A DNA stretch of 34,813 nucleotides. Origin: Chryseobacterium polytrichastri. Its GTDB lineage: Bacteria; Bacteroidota; Bacteroidia; Flavobacteriales; Weeksellaceae. The stretch covers positions 1 to 34,813 of the forward strand of contig NZ_FRAV01000049.1 of the NCBI RefSeq assembly GCF_900142445.1, written 5' to 3'. Position numbers and translations under genes: made by a program. This document shows positions 1 through 8,051 of the stretch, piece after piece; position 1 is the first letter of the stretch, and each line of letters begins with the position of its first letter. The notes beneath the pieces are model-generated. The model made no database searches. It had not been told where the DNA came from and saw only the letters and a list, made by a program, of their open reading frames with translations.

Positions 1-99
1 ATGTAGAATTTGGTTTTCTTCTTCAAATTTTACAATCTCAAAATATTCAATCAACAGTTCAGGTAAAAATAATTTAAGCAGTTCGGCATCATTTAGCAT
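1..99 (-). mobile_element. ISAon1-family transposase, N-terminal part (cut by window edge)
   Basis: An open frame on the minus strand starts at an ATG at position 99 and runs off the left edge, giving 33 residues that begin MLNDAELLKLFLPELLIEYF. From memory this is the usual opening of the N-terminal protein of ISAon1-type transposases in Bacteroidetes. Only the 5' end is present, so whether the element is intact cannot be judged. It lies about 60 bases from a decayed maturase gene, which suggests that the island edge has been reworked by insertion and deletion. The family call is by recall of the conserved N-terminus, not by search. Confidence 0.6.
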
Positions 100-160
100 T
101 ATACAAAAATAGCATTTTTTATTTTCTCCCCAACTTTTGAGACTGATCCATATTAGGTAA

Positions 161-537
161 TTATCCTTCCAGATTGTAATAACTGATAGCTTTGTGTTTT
201 AGCGGATTTTTACTCCATTCTTCCCATTTTCCAGTATAAGGGCTATAACCATATTTTAAAGACTTAGAAGTATCAAGTATTTCAACAATATGTGTACGTT
301 TCGTATAAGCTCTATAATCGGTGCATATATGACGAAATTCACAATCTTTACAGACTTATATATGGTCCTTTGTAATATTCCAATATTTTTTAAAGTCTTT
401 GTATTGTAAGGCTTGTTCTAGTGTTGTTTCTTTTATATTTCCGAAGCTGTTTAGTATTGAAGGATAGCTGCAGATATTCCTATTTTTATTTAGGGGTATT
501 TTTTATGAAGATAAGTGACTTCTTTTTATATTCACTT
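161..537 (-). pseudogene. Decayed C-terminal fragment of a grasp-with-spasm radical SAM peptide maturase
   Basis: Minus-strand translation gives a recognisable SPASM-domain tail: CKDCEFRHICTDYRAYTKR followed by YGYSPYTGKWEEW and a stop at 161-163. In grasp-with-spasm maturases (GwsS-like) I expect a DCRAY motif and an NCPS motif; here these read DYRAY and SYPS, so cluster-ligand cysteines are lost. An in-frame TAA stands where a Glu codon is expected, just before VCKDC. Near 505 the frame shifts: a KNT segment in one frame continues as LNKN in another. Only about 120 of an expected roughly 350 codons survive. The gene is inactive and marks an earlier radical-SAM peptide-maturation system at this locus. 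Upper boundary is approximate. Confidence 0.65.
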
Positions 538-583
538 AAAAATTCAAAGATGCTGAAAGAATAGCAAAGTATCATTCTTTGCA

Positions 584-1663
584 CTAATTTATAAAATTAT
601 TTAATTTTATAAAGTGCTTTTTTAGAGCATCAGCATCACTTGATTTTTCTATTGCACTACTAGAAATTGGCATTCGGGATAATTGATAATCCTTATTTTT
701 TAAGTAAAATACTTTCTTTTTTAACTCAGAATCTAAATCACATAATCCAATTTTTTGTCTATTCTCATTGATTTTTTTTACCATTTTTAGTGCATCCTCA
801 TTTCTGTTTTCCGGAAAAAACCAAGTATGCACATAGCAGCAATCTTTGGTAGCTGTTTTTTTTAGTACTTGATCTCTAAGAGGATCAGAACTACCATTGT
901 TTATTTGAAATTCTAAAATATCAAAATGTTTAGAAGAAAAATTGTCTGTGCCATTATTTAGGTCTAAAAGAAAAGCGGCATTTTCAGGAATAATTTTACC
1001 TTTGTTTAATGCTTTATTGAGTTCTTCTGAAAAATTTACTTTTTGAGAACTATATTTATTTGTAATTAGTTGATGCCATATAATCAAATAAAATTCTTGA
1101 AAAGAAGTATCCCCACCCATATTTATTCCTAGATTATACTCATTAGGGAAACCTTTTTTTTGAATTAATTTTAAAAGACTAAGGGAAGCTATGCTATCCC
1201 CTTTAGTTAATTCTTTTTGATATTTGGCATAATCCCTATTAGAAAGTTTTCTCGTGTATTGATCAATATTATATAATGAGTCAAGAGCTTTTTTATATTC
1301 ATTATCAAACTTATTGCGACATTTCTGTTCTTTGAAATGAGCATGATTAAAAAAAATATTTTTAAAGTCATCCTTAAAAGGATATCCTAGGCATTTTAAT
1401 GAATTATACTGTGCAAAAGAATTCTCATATTCTTTCATTCTTAATCCTACTTGCATACTATTGTAGATATCTTTTGCTGGCGGCTCACTAATTAATATAA
1501 AGGCTGAATTATAAAACTCATTTGCATTTTTTAAGTTACTAGTGATGATACTATTTTCTGCTTTATTTATTAAATCGTAATATTCTATCAGTTTTTTATC
1601 AGTCAATTCAATTGTTTGTGAATGTAGTGAACAACTTAAAAGAACTATTAGTATATACTTCAT
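584..1663 (-). CDS. Exported protein of unknown function (359 aa)
   Basis: I do not recognise a named family. The protein opens with a short hydrophobic signal (MKYILIVLLSCSLHSQ); LLSC could be an imperfect lipobox, otherwise cleavage would follow SQ. The body is hydrophilic and Lys/Asp/Asn rich, probably helical, with a segment around residues 25-70 that could be a TPR-like hairpin, and a Cys pair in the motif KDCCYVHTWFF in the C-terminal third. It sits between the maturase remnant and the HlyD gene, on the same strand, 164 bases downstream of the latter, so it may be the distal gene of the peptide operon or a leftover of the lost maturase locus. An accessory or immunity role is possible but only suggested by position. 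Confidence 0.6.
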   Translation of the reverse strand: MKYILIVLLSCSLHSQTIELTDKKLIEYYDLINKAENSIITSNLKNANEFYNSAFILISEPPAKDIYNSMQVGLRMKEYENSFAQYNSLKCLGYPFKDDFKNIFFNHAHFKEQKCRNKFDNEYKKALDSLYNIDQYTRKLSNRDYAKYQKELTKGDSIASLSLLKLIQKKGFPNEYNLGINMGGDTSFQEFYLIIWHQLITNKYSSQKVNFSEELNKALNKGKIIPENAAFLLDLNNGTDNFSSKHFDILEFQINNGSSDPLRDQVLKKTATKDCCYVHTWFFPENRNEDALKMVKKINENRQKIGLCDLDSELKKKVFYLKNKDYQLSRMPISSSAIEKSSDADALKKHFIKLNNFIN

Positions 1664-1827
1664 ATTGATTAAATTAAATGGTCTGTTACTTGCTTTTTTA
1701 TTTATCTTGAGAATATTGTTACGCCCAAATAGTGCTAGAGTTGCTTCTTTTAGAGGCTGATTTTTTAAGTTAGTCGTCTTTAGTAACTTCTCTTTTTTGC
1801 AATAATAAAAATCACAATGTATATTTT

Positions 1828-3126
1828 TTAACTTTGATATCCCAATAATTTTCTAATCTGGTAGAAGAACCTTTCAATAAGTCTTAAATCCTGAGTTACA
1901 ATTTCAGCGCTTCCTCTCAATTCTTTATCAAAAACTAAGGTTTTATTATAACTTGTTTTTAAACCTTTAGGAAGAACAACATCTACATAATAATTTCCTT
2001 TGTCATCCGAAGAAAGAGAAATATTTTGAACTCTACCTTCTACAATACCATATTCCTGGAAACGATAGTTGTCAAGTTTAATTAAAACTTTTTCTCCCTG
2101 AATTATTTTCCCTGAGTTTATTGCCGGTACAGACATTCTTCCTACTAATTTATCCTTGTTTTTTGGTAGAATGGATAAAATAGCTTCACCAGTTTTTACG
2201 AACTGATTTTCCCCAAAAAACTGCTGGAAACTAGCGACCCCATCTGTAGATGAAATCACCAAATAGTTTTGCTCCCATTGCTTTAGAGACTTTCTTAATT
2301 GCTCAAATAATTGCAATGTTTGTGAAGAATAGTTGATTTTGTCTTTTTCTGTATTGATGACGGTACCGCTTTTTGTTCTATTAACATTAGAAATACTTTC
2401 TTCCATTTGTGATAATGAAATGTTGATGTTTTCTAAATTTTGTTGAGCCTGCAGATATTTAATTTTTTCATTTTCAAGTTCCATTGCAGCAATGACTCCC
2501 TGATTGAATAATTCCTGTGAACGCTGATAGCTTTTCTTTGTAATCTCATATTTTGCTTGTTCCAGGCTTTTCTGCTGTTTCATCGTTAAGATTCTCATTC
2601 TATATTCAGAAAGGCTTTGATTTGCAGCCAAACTTTCAGGTGCATAAGGTTGCAGCCTTGTAAAGAGTTCTTCGTCCTGAAAAGCTTTTGCAAAGTTATT
2701 ATAATCACCTTGTAATTCACCCAGCTTAAAGTGTGAACTCTGTTGTACCGGAAATGAACGTAGCTGATTCGGAGCAATAGAATCTACCAACTTTTTAAGC
2801 TCTAAAATATCTTTGTAATTGGCTGCAGACTGCATGACCATTAACACCTCATTCTTTTTGACTTCCTGATGGTCTTTAATAAATATTTTTTCAATTTTGG
2901 TACTTATTCTTGCCTCAAGTTTTTCCGGAGGGTTTTGTGAGGTTACCACAATAGGTGCCGGGATAAATTCCGGGTATTTTATTATATAGCTCATGACTAA
3001 AATAAGCAATAGTATAATAAAAATAATAGTATTTCCCCAGCGGATCATCCAGTGGGGTGGTTGTGTAAGAATGTCCTGAACACTTTCAGAACGTAATTGG
3101 ATGTTATCTAGAATATCTTCTTTCAT
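1828..3126 (-). CDS. HlyD-family periplasmic adaptor of the peptide exporter
   Basis: This is the membrane-fusion (adaptor) partner of a type I-like exporter, linking the inner-membrane C39 ABC transporter to an outer-membrane channel (none is encoded here). The 432-residue protein has a short cytoplasmic N-terminus, one membrane segment at about residues 32-49 (rich in Ile and Leu), a lipoyl/barrel-sandwich half around 65-95, a long Gln/Glu-rich coiled-coil hairpin at about 150-260, and the second lipoyl half and beta-barrel after 290. The ending RFFYQIRKLLGYQ is common in Bacteroidetes HlyD proteins encoded beside C39 exporters. It lies 36 bases after the last precursor peptide, separated by a UUCG-type hairpin that may lower its expression relative to the peptides. 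Family call is firm. Confidence 0.9.
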   Translation of the reverse strand: MKEDILDNIQLRSESVQDILTQPPHWMIRWGNTIIFIILLLILVMSYIIKYPEFIPAPIVVTSQNPPEKLEARISTKIEKIFIKDHQEVKKNEVLMVMQSAANYKDILELKKLVDSIAPNQLRSFPVQQSSHFKLGELQGDYNNFAKAFQDEELFTRLQPYAPESLAANQSLSEYRMRILTMKQQKSLEQAKYEITKKSYQRSQELFNQGVIAAMELENEKIKYLQAQQNLENINISLSQMEESISNVNRTKSGTVINTEKDKINYSSQTLQLFEQLRKSLKQWEQNYLVISSTDGVASFQQFFGENQFVKTGEAILSILPKNKDKLVGRMSVPAINSGKIIQGEKVLIKLDNYRFQEYGIVEGRVQNISLSSDDKGNYYVDVVLPKGLKTSYNKTLVFDKELRGSAEIVTQDLRLIERFFYQIRKLLGYQS

Positions 3127-3141
3127 AATTCAATATAAAAA

Positions 3142-3155
3142 TCCCCCGAAGGGGA
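3142..3155 (-). terminator. UUCG-tetraloop hairpin with U-run between peptide and HlyD genes
   Basis: On the minus strand the sequence TCCCCTTCGGGGGA followed by TTTTTA forms a stem of four G-C pairs plus one A-T around a UUCG tetraloop. It stands in the 36-base gap between the peptide ending at 3163 and the HlyD start at 3126. It has the form of an intrinsic terminator; since HlyD has no other obvious promoter, partial read-through is likely. Confidence 0.7.
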
Positions 3156-3162
3156 ATCTATT

Positions 3163-3357
3163 TTACATAGGACAGTATCCGTCCCATTCAGCTGGCGGAT
3201 TTGTATCAGAATCTGGTGGGCACGCAAAATGATGCACTCTGCAAGACATCCAGCTACCATTACACCAAGATCCGCAGCAATTACTCCCAATTGGGGTAAT
3301 TGCTCCTCCGCTAATGTTAGCTAAAGATTGTCTTGAAATTTTTTTCAAATTTTTCAT
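3163..3357 (-). CDS. Bacteriocin-like GG-leader peptide, six-Cys core (peptide 1)
   Basis: A 64-residue precursor with leader MKNLKKISRQSLANISGG and a 46-residue core. The leader is nearly the same as in four other small genes in this window and ends in a double glycine, the usual cleavage site of C39 peptidase exporters such as the one encoded just upstream. The core has six cysteines (one CC pair, then four single), three Trp, two adjacent His and a Pro/Asp-rich tail; it is hydrophilic rather than amphipathic. Six Cys and the nearby VKOR-thioredoxin gene suggest three disulfides. The assigned family is the Chryseobacterium 'bacteriocin-like' peptides; activity (antimicrobial, signal or other) is unknown. 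Confidence 0.8.
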   Translation of the reverse strand: MKNLKKISRQSLANISGGAITPIGSNCCGSWCNGSWMSCRVHHFACPPDSDTNPPAEWDGYCPM

Positions 3358-3383
3358 AATTAATAAATAGTTTTAACTAATTA

Positions 3384-3608
3384 TTAAAAGTCAGGTGCAC
3401 AAAGCTCTGGAGTATAAGAACTCATATGTATACATGACCCAAATTTAGGACAGAACATTAGTTCATTACATCCGCAATCTACAGGTTCTCCCGGAACAGG
3501 ATTTGTTGGAAGAGTCTCTTGACAACCTCCTGAACCAATTCCAGAACCAGGTCCACTTCCTTTAAATGATTTTAATGCTTCTCTTGAGATTTTTTTTAGA
3601 TTTTTCAT
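3384..3608 (-). CDS. Bacteriocin-like leader peptide, GSG junction, six-Cys core (peptide 2)
   Basis: A 74-residue precursor, leader MKNLKKISREALKSFKGSG. Where the sister peptides have KGG it has KGSGPGSG, so cleavage, if by the same C39 enzyme, would follow Gly-Ser or a later Gly. The core is Gly/Pro rich with six cysteines (one single, a CGC pair, then three single). It starts 26 bases upstream of peptide 1 and is preceded by a leader element that is duplicated before the pair at 6366. No other domain is visible. Confidence 0.78.
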   Translation of the reverse strand: MKNLKKISREALKSFKGSGPGSGIGSGGCQETLPTNPVPGEPVDCGCNELMFCPKFGSCIHMSSYTPELCAPDF

Positions 3609-3626
3609 AGTAATTTAAATGTATTT

Positions 3627-3662
3627 TTTCCTACTCTGTAAGCTTTTCGGATACCGCTTTTA
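3627..3662 (-). repeat. Duplicated 5' leader element, copy A
   Basis: On the minus strand, AAAAGCGGTATCCGAAAAGC followed by TTACAGAGTAGGAAA lies between the C39 exporter stop and the start of peptide 2. A near-identical copy is at 6384-6421. It contains a CGGTATCCG inverted repeat and a weak AAAAGC/GCTT pairing. It is either a shared regulatory leader or the footprint of a duplication of a precursor-peptide unit. Confidence 0.7.
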
Positions 3663-3692
3663 TGATTTGTTTTTGATTTCTTTTTATTGAAA

Positions 3693-5891
3693 TTAGTTTC
3701 CTAATTCTAATTGATTTTTTACCAGTCTGTAATATTCGCCTTTTAAGGCTACCAGTTCTGTATGGCTACCTTCTTCCACGACGTTTCCTTTATCTAAAAC
3801 AATAATTTTATCTGCGTGTTTTACAGTGGAAAGTCTATGTGCAATTACAATAGCTGTCTTCCCTTTAAAAAATTGTTCCAGATTTTCCATAATGATTTTC
3901 TCATTATTGGCATCTAAAGCTGATGTGGCTTCATCAAAGAAAATATATTCCGGAGATTTATAAACAGCTCTTGCAATAAATAGTCTTTGTTTTTGTCCTC
4001 CACTTACTCCCAAACCTTCATTACCAATTTTAGTATTATAGCTTAATGGCAAGCCTTCAATAAATTCTTTAATATTTGCAATTTCTACCGCTTTTCGTAA
4101 TTTCTGTTTATCGATGTAATCTTCACCAACTCCAATATTATTGGCAATAGTATCATTGAAGACATATCCTTCCTGCATTACCACTCCACATTGATCTCGC
4201 CAAAATCTTGGGGATACATTCTTTAGTTTTGTATTTCCTATTTTAATATCACCATCATTAGGCTCATAAAATTTCATTAATAGTTTTAAAAGCGTCGTTT
4301 TTCCACTTCCACTGGCTCCAACGATAGCTGTTGTTTTTTGGAATGGAATATTTAAGTTTAAATTTTCAAAAACAAAAGCGTCAGAGCCAACGTATCTGAA
4401 CGACATGTCTTTAATTTCTATATCCTTTTGAGGTATTTCGGCAACATATTGTTCTTCTTTATTTTCTTCATCATCTTTATCGTGAATTTCACCTAGCCTT
4501 TCAAGGGAGATTTTAGCATCCTGAAATTGTTTAATGAAATCAATAAGTTGTAAAAGTGGACTGTTAAGTTGTCCAATAATATATTGAACCGAAAGCATCA
4601 TCCCTAAAGTAAGATTTCCTTCCAATACCAATTTGGCAGAAAGAAAGCTTACAAGGATATCTTTCATTTGATTAATGAAATTTCCTCCAACAGATTGCCA
4701 TTGTTCTAAGGATAGAGATTTGATTCTGATCTTAAATAATTTTACCTGTAAAAATTCCCAGTCCCAACGTTTTTGTTTTTCAGCGTTATGCATTTTAATT
4801 TCCTGCATTCCGTTGATAAGTTCAATCACTTTACTTTGCTCCTGAGAAACTTGTGAAAATCTCTTATAATCGAGTTCTTTTCTTTTATTAAGGAAGAAAG
4901 TAATCCAACCTATATACATTACTGCACCTACTAAATACACTACGAAAAGTCTGTAATCATAGAATAATAGTACAATACTGAAAATAATAAGATTTACCAG
5001 AGAGAATAGGGTATTTAAAGATGAGCTTGTTAAAAGTTGTTCTATTCTGTGATGATCGTTAATACGCTGCATAATATCTCCGGTCATTCTAGTATCAAAG
5101 AAACTTATAGGAAGTTTCATGAGCTTGATAAAGAAATCTGAAATAATGGAAATATTAATTCTGGCAGAAAGGTGGAGCAGGATCCAGCTTCTTATTATTT
5201 CAATCCCCATTCTGCCTAAGAAAAGCATGACTTGGGCTAATAAGACAACATAGATGAAATTCAGATCCTGATTTTGTATTCCGACATCTACGATACTTTG
5301 TGTAAGGAATGGAAAAATTAATGATAATAAACTTCCTGCTAAAAGACCAACGGCTAATTGAGCAACTAAAGATTTATATTTTAATAAGTATTTTGAAAGG
5401 AAAGTGAAACTGGCCTTACTTTCTTGGTCATCAAATTCAGTCTGAAAGAATGCAGGAGTTGTTTCTAAAATAAGAACGATCCCTTCTTCTGTTTTTTCGG
5501 TTGCATTTTCACCAATCCACAATTTGATGAACTCCTCTCTTGAATAAGTAATGAGCCCATAACTTGGATCTGAAATATATACTTTATTATTTTTATCAAT
5601 TTTATAAACGACTACAAAATGATTTTTGTTCCAGTGTACAATGCAGGGAAAGGGAACTTCCTCTGTAAGGGTTTCAAAATCAATTTGAACACCTAACGAA
5701 CGAAAACCGAGGTCTTCAGCAGCATCGCTTAAGCCTAAAAGGCTACTTCCTTCTCTTGTAGTCTCAGAGAGGTTACGGATTTGTTGTAAGGAAATGCTTT
5801 TTCCATAATGTTTGCTTACGATACGAAGACATGTAGGGCCGCAATCCTTGGAGTCAGGTTGGCGGTAAAAAGGAAAAGTTTTCAACTTCAA
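3693..5891 (-). CDS. C39-peptidase ABC exporter (leader-cleaving, bacteriocin type)
   Basis: A 732-residue inner-membrane exporter that cuts double-glycine leaders and moves the core peptide out. Residues 1-140 are a C39 peptidase: Gln11 (oxyanion), Cys17 in KDCGPTC, His91 in NKNHFVVV and Asp108 in SDPSYG are all present, so it should be active. A six-helix ABC membrane domain spans about 165-460, followed by the nucleotide-binding domain: Walker A GASGSGKTT (525-533), Q-loop Gln573, signature VSGGQ (629-633), Walker B FFDEATSALD (651-660) and His685. It sits between two pairs of GG-leader precursor genes, its likely substrates, and upstream of HlyD. It might also serve the plus-strand precursor at 11331, which has a double-glycine leader but no exporter of its own (inference). 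Confidence 0.95.
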   Translation of the reverse strand: MKLKTFPFYRQPDSKDCGPTCLRIVSKHYGKSISLQQIRNLSETTREGSSLLGLSDAAEDLGFRSLGVQIDFETLTEEVPFPCIVHWNKNHFVVVYKIDKNNKVYISDPSYGLITYSREEFIKLWIGENATEKTEEGIVLILETTPAFFQTEFDDQESKASFTFLSKYLLKYKSLVAQLAVGLLAGSLLSLIFPFLTQSIVDVGIQNQDLNFIYVVLLAQVMLFLGRMGIEIIRSWILLHLSARINISIISDFFIKLMKLPISFFDTRMTGDIMQRINDHHRIEQLLTSSSLNTLFSLVNLIIFSIVLLFYDYRLFVVYLVGAVMYIGWITFFLNKRKELDYKRFSQVSQEQSKVIELINGMQEIKMHNAEKQKRWDWEFLQVKLFKIRIKSLSLEQWQSVGGNFINQMKDILVSFLSAKLVLEGNLTLGMMLSVQYIIGQLNSPLLQLIDFIKQFQDAKISLERLGEIHDKDDEENKEEQYVAEIPQKDIEIKDMSFRYVGSDAFVFENLNLNIPFQKTTAIVGASGSGKTTLLKLLMKFYEPNDGDIKIGNTKLKNVSPRFWRDQCGVVMQEGYVFNDTIANNIGVGEDYIDKQKLRKAVEIANIKEFIEGLPLSYNTKIGNEGLGVSGGQKQRLFIARAVYKSPEYIFFDEATSALDANNEKIIMENLEQFFKGKTAIVIAHRLSTVKHADKIIVLDKGNVVEEGSHTELVALKGEYYRLVKNQLELGN

Positions 5892-5914
5892 TTATCTATC
5901 TATTTGTTTACAAT

Positions 5915-5943
5915 AAGTTGCCGCCAAAATGAAGCGGCAACTT
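5915..5943 (-). terminator. GC-rich hairpin between peptide 3 and the C39 exporter
   Basis: AAGTTGCCGC and GCGGCAACTT form a perfect 10-bp stem with a 9-base loop in the 91-base gap between the peptide gene and the exporter start. No clear U-run follows on the minus strand, so it is better read as an attenuator, a processing site or a 3' RNA stabiliser than as a full terminator. Confidence 0.5.
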
Positions 5944-5982
5944 TTCTCTTATGTTTAAAAGTATATTGACTTTTAATGATGG

Positions 5983-6168
5983 TTAGTAGCAATATCTATT
6001 GCAATAACGTATGCAGAAATTAAAATCTGGGTCTGAAAAAGTAGCTTCACAAGCTGCTAATGTAGAAAAGCATGCAGTAGATGATGCTTGCCCTCTTGCA
6101 CATTCTTCTGTGATTCCACCTTTTACTGTCTTAAGATTCTCTCTTGAAAGTTTTCGTAGGTTTTTCAT
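5983..6168 (-). CDS. Bacteriocin-like GG-leader peptide, six-Cys core (peptide 3)
   Basis: A 61-residue precursor with leader MKNLRKLSRENLKTVKGG and a 43-residue core. The core has six cysteines, spaced more widely than in peptide 4, and a Tyr/Cys-rich end (CIRYCNRYCY). Its leader is closely similar to that of peptide 4, 21 bases upstream, so the two probably arose by duplication and then diverged in the core. It immediately precedes the C39 exporter gene. Product chemistry is unknown; disulfides are likely given the neighbouring VKOR-thioredoxin gene. Confidence 0.8.
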   Translation of the reverse strand: MKNLRKLSRENLKTVKGGITEECARGQASSTACFSTLAACEATFSDPDFNFCIRYCNRYCY

Positions 6169-6189
6169 GATGTGAAATTTTTGTGATAA

Positions 6190-6366
6190 TTAATCTGCAG
6201 GATAATATGTACACAGGTAGGTCGAAGGGCTTGCTCCTGCAATCGTTCGGCATGCACCATTTGAGCAACACCAGCCTGACCCGCAATCTCCATCTAGTGG
6301 ACACATTCTAAGACCTCCTTTAATCGTTTTTAAATTTTCTCTTGATACTTTTTTTAAATTTTTCAT
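6190..6366 (-). CDS. Bacteriocin-like GG-leader peptide, six-Cys core (peptide 4)
   Basis: A small 58-codon gene that a length cut-off of 60 codons would miss. The leader MKNLKKVSRENLKTIKGG differs from that of peptide 3 at only three positions (K/R, V/L and I/V). The core of 40 residues has six cysteines including a WCC pair, with several Gly and Ser. The start is fixed by the leader match and by the TTACTATGAAAAAT context it shares with peptide 2. It follows the VKOR-thioredoxin gene by 62 bases, a gap filled by the duplicated leader element. It belongs to the same family as peptides 1-3 and 5; activity is unknown. Confidence 0.8.
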   Translation of the reverse strand: MKNLKKVSRENLKTIKGGLRMCPLDGDCGSGWCCSNGACRTIAGASPSTYLCTYYPAD

Positions 6367-6383
6367 AGTAATAGATTTTAGTG

Positions 6384-6421
6384 TTTCCTACTCTTTTAAA
6401 GCTTTTCGGATAACGCTTTTA
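6384..6421 (-). repeat. Duplicated 5' leader element, copy B
   Basis: On the minus strand, AAAAGCGTTATCCGAAAAGC followed by TTTAAAAGAGTAGGAAA stands between the VKOR-thioredoxin stop and the start of peptide 4. It matches copy A at 3627-3662 with one substitution and a short indel. Both copies stand immediately upstream of the first peptide of a tandem pair. Confidence 0.7.
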
Positions 6422-6428
6422 ATTTTTC

Positions 6429-7979
6429 CTAAGATAGTGAATTTTCATAATTGTGAAATAATTTTCTTTCAAATTCCTCGTCTTCTATTAAATCGGTAAT
6501 AAAGTACCAAATATCTTCACGATCATATTTTTGCGGAAACTGATATCCATTAATAATGAATACTGGTGTAAAGTTTAATCCTGCGCTACTATTTTCAACT
6601 GACATTTGTACCAGAGGATCCAGATTTTCATTATTAGATGTTGTTCCAGCTATTTGTCGGATGCTATTTTCATCTTTGTTCTCAAACCAAGTATCTACCG
6701 ATTTCAAAAATTCTTTTTCTGGTTTGTTATTATAAATATGAGTGAAATCTGAAATTAAATTCGTGAATTTTTCATTGGCTCTTTCAGGAGTATAATTGAA
6801 TCTTATTTGCGCTGAAATCTGATTAGGATATCTTTCTAATAATTGCTCTGTTATTTTATGAGCATCTTTACAAAAACCACAGTAAGGGTTTGAAACGATT
6901 GAAATATGAAGTTTGGCATTTTTGTTTCCTAATGAAAAAGTTTCATTATCATTAAATTCAATTTTTTCGTTTTCTGTAAGCTCTCTTTTGAATAGATCGT
7001 AATTTCTTTTGAATCTTAGATTTTTAGCATTAGATTTTTGCAAGGTTTCCTTTTCTTGAAGTAAATTATTTAAAAATAAAACCACTGAGAAAGAAGATAG
7101 CCATAATACAATACTTAATAAAAGTACTTTAGGATCAAAAGCGATGTTTCCAAAAAGGAAAGTACTGATGATGATTTGTGCAACAAGAACAGATATAATT
7201 ATGAGACACACTCTGCAAAATGTTTTTTCTACAAAAGCTTGTACATATACTGAATAACCGATTGCTATAAGAGATGCACAAGTAAAACCTTTAATTATAA
7301 ATCCTGTGCTAGGTAAAAATAATCCTAAAACAGCGATTCCGATAAAATAAATAAGAGAAAAATCTGAAAATTTAAGCCCAAGAATACTCGTTTTGTCTTG
7401 GTTAATAATTTTATTACATGAATTTACATTTTGAGTAGCTGAAGCGCCACCACCACAAATACTTCCAATGACAGCTGATGTATTGCCAAATTTTTGGTTA
7501 AAAATTTCAAGAGAAATGTAGACACCGATTATGGATAATAGATTGAAAATAGCCTCGAACCAAGAATGGTTCAGTATAGAATAAATGAGGATAATTCCTA
7601 AAACGGCATAAATGAATGGTTTAAAGTTTAGAGCCGATTTATTTTCGGCTTTCTCGTCTTTTTCAAAAAGCAGTACAAAGTCGGTTGAATTTTTATGAAG
7701 TTCTTCTTTATTTAAAGTTTTTGCTTTATCCGAATATACGGAGTACTGAGCTCCGGCTTTTTTTACAAGAGAAAAAGAATTATCTACAATGGCAATAAAT
7801 TCTTCAGGCAGTTCATCCCAGTATTCTTTATCTAATTCGTAGGCATCATTCTTCACTCCCATAAAGTTCAGGGTATCACTAAAAGCCAATGCTGAAGGGT
7901 AATTTGGATGAGAGTTAAACTGAAAAATAAATTCCTGTTTATCAAGTTTAAGATAGTTGATTAGTTTATCAAAAGTCAT
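6429..7979 (-). CDS. VKOR-thioredoxin disulfide-forming protein with degenerate C39-like N-domain
   Basis: A 516-residue inner-membrane protein expected to make disulfides in exported peptides. Residues 1-110 resemble the C39 peptidase fold (compare FIAIVDNSFSLV with the exporter's catalytic-His strand) but lack both the catalytic Cys and His, so the domain is likely a binding module. Residues 120-305 hold about six membrane helices of the VKOR family, with a loop Cys pair (175/188) and the FCRVC motif (255/258). A periplasmic thioredoxin-like domain follows with YCGFC (367/370) and a cis-Pro region near FTPVF. By analogy with VKOR-Trx fusions, electrons flow from substrate thiols via the Trx CxxC to VKOR and quinone. 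Its place among six-Cys peptide genes points to these as substrates (inference). Confidence 0.88.
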   Translation of the reverse strand: MTFDKLINYLKLDKQEFIFQFNSHPNYPSALAFSDTLNFMGVKNDAYELDKEYWDELPEEFIAIVDNSFSLVKKAGAQYSVYSDKAKTLNKEELHKNSTDFVLLFEKDEKAENKSALNFKPFIYAVLGIILIYSILNHSWFEAIFNLLSIIGVYISLEIFNQKFGNTSAVIGSICGGGASATQNVNSCNKIINQDKTSILGLKFSDFSLIYFIGIAVLGLFLPSTGFIIKGFTCASLIAIGYSVYVQAFVEKTFCRVCLIIISVLVAQIIISTFLFGNIAFDPKVLLLSIVLWLSSFSVVLFLNNLLQEKETLQKSNAKNLRFKRNYDLFKRELTENEKIEFNDNETFSLGNKNAKLHISIVSNPYCGFCKDAHKITEQLLERYPNQISAQIRFNYTPERANEKFTNLISDFTHIYNNKPEKEFLKSVDTWFENKDENSIRQIAGTTSNNENLDPLVQMSVENSSAGLNFTPVFIINGYQFPQKYDREDIWYFITDLIEDEEFERKLFHNYENSLS

Positions 7980-8051
7980 GTTAATATTTTTAACTAAAAT
8001 ACACAGATGTTTTGAAAAAACAAATGTTTTTCTTGAAATGGTGAGTTATAT

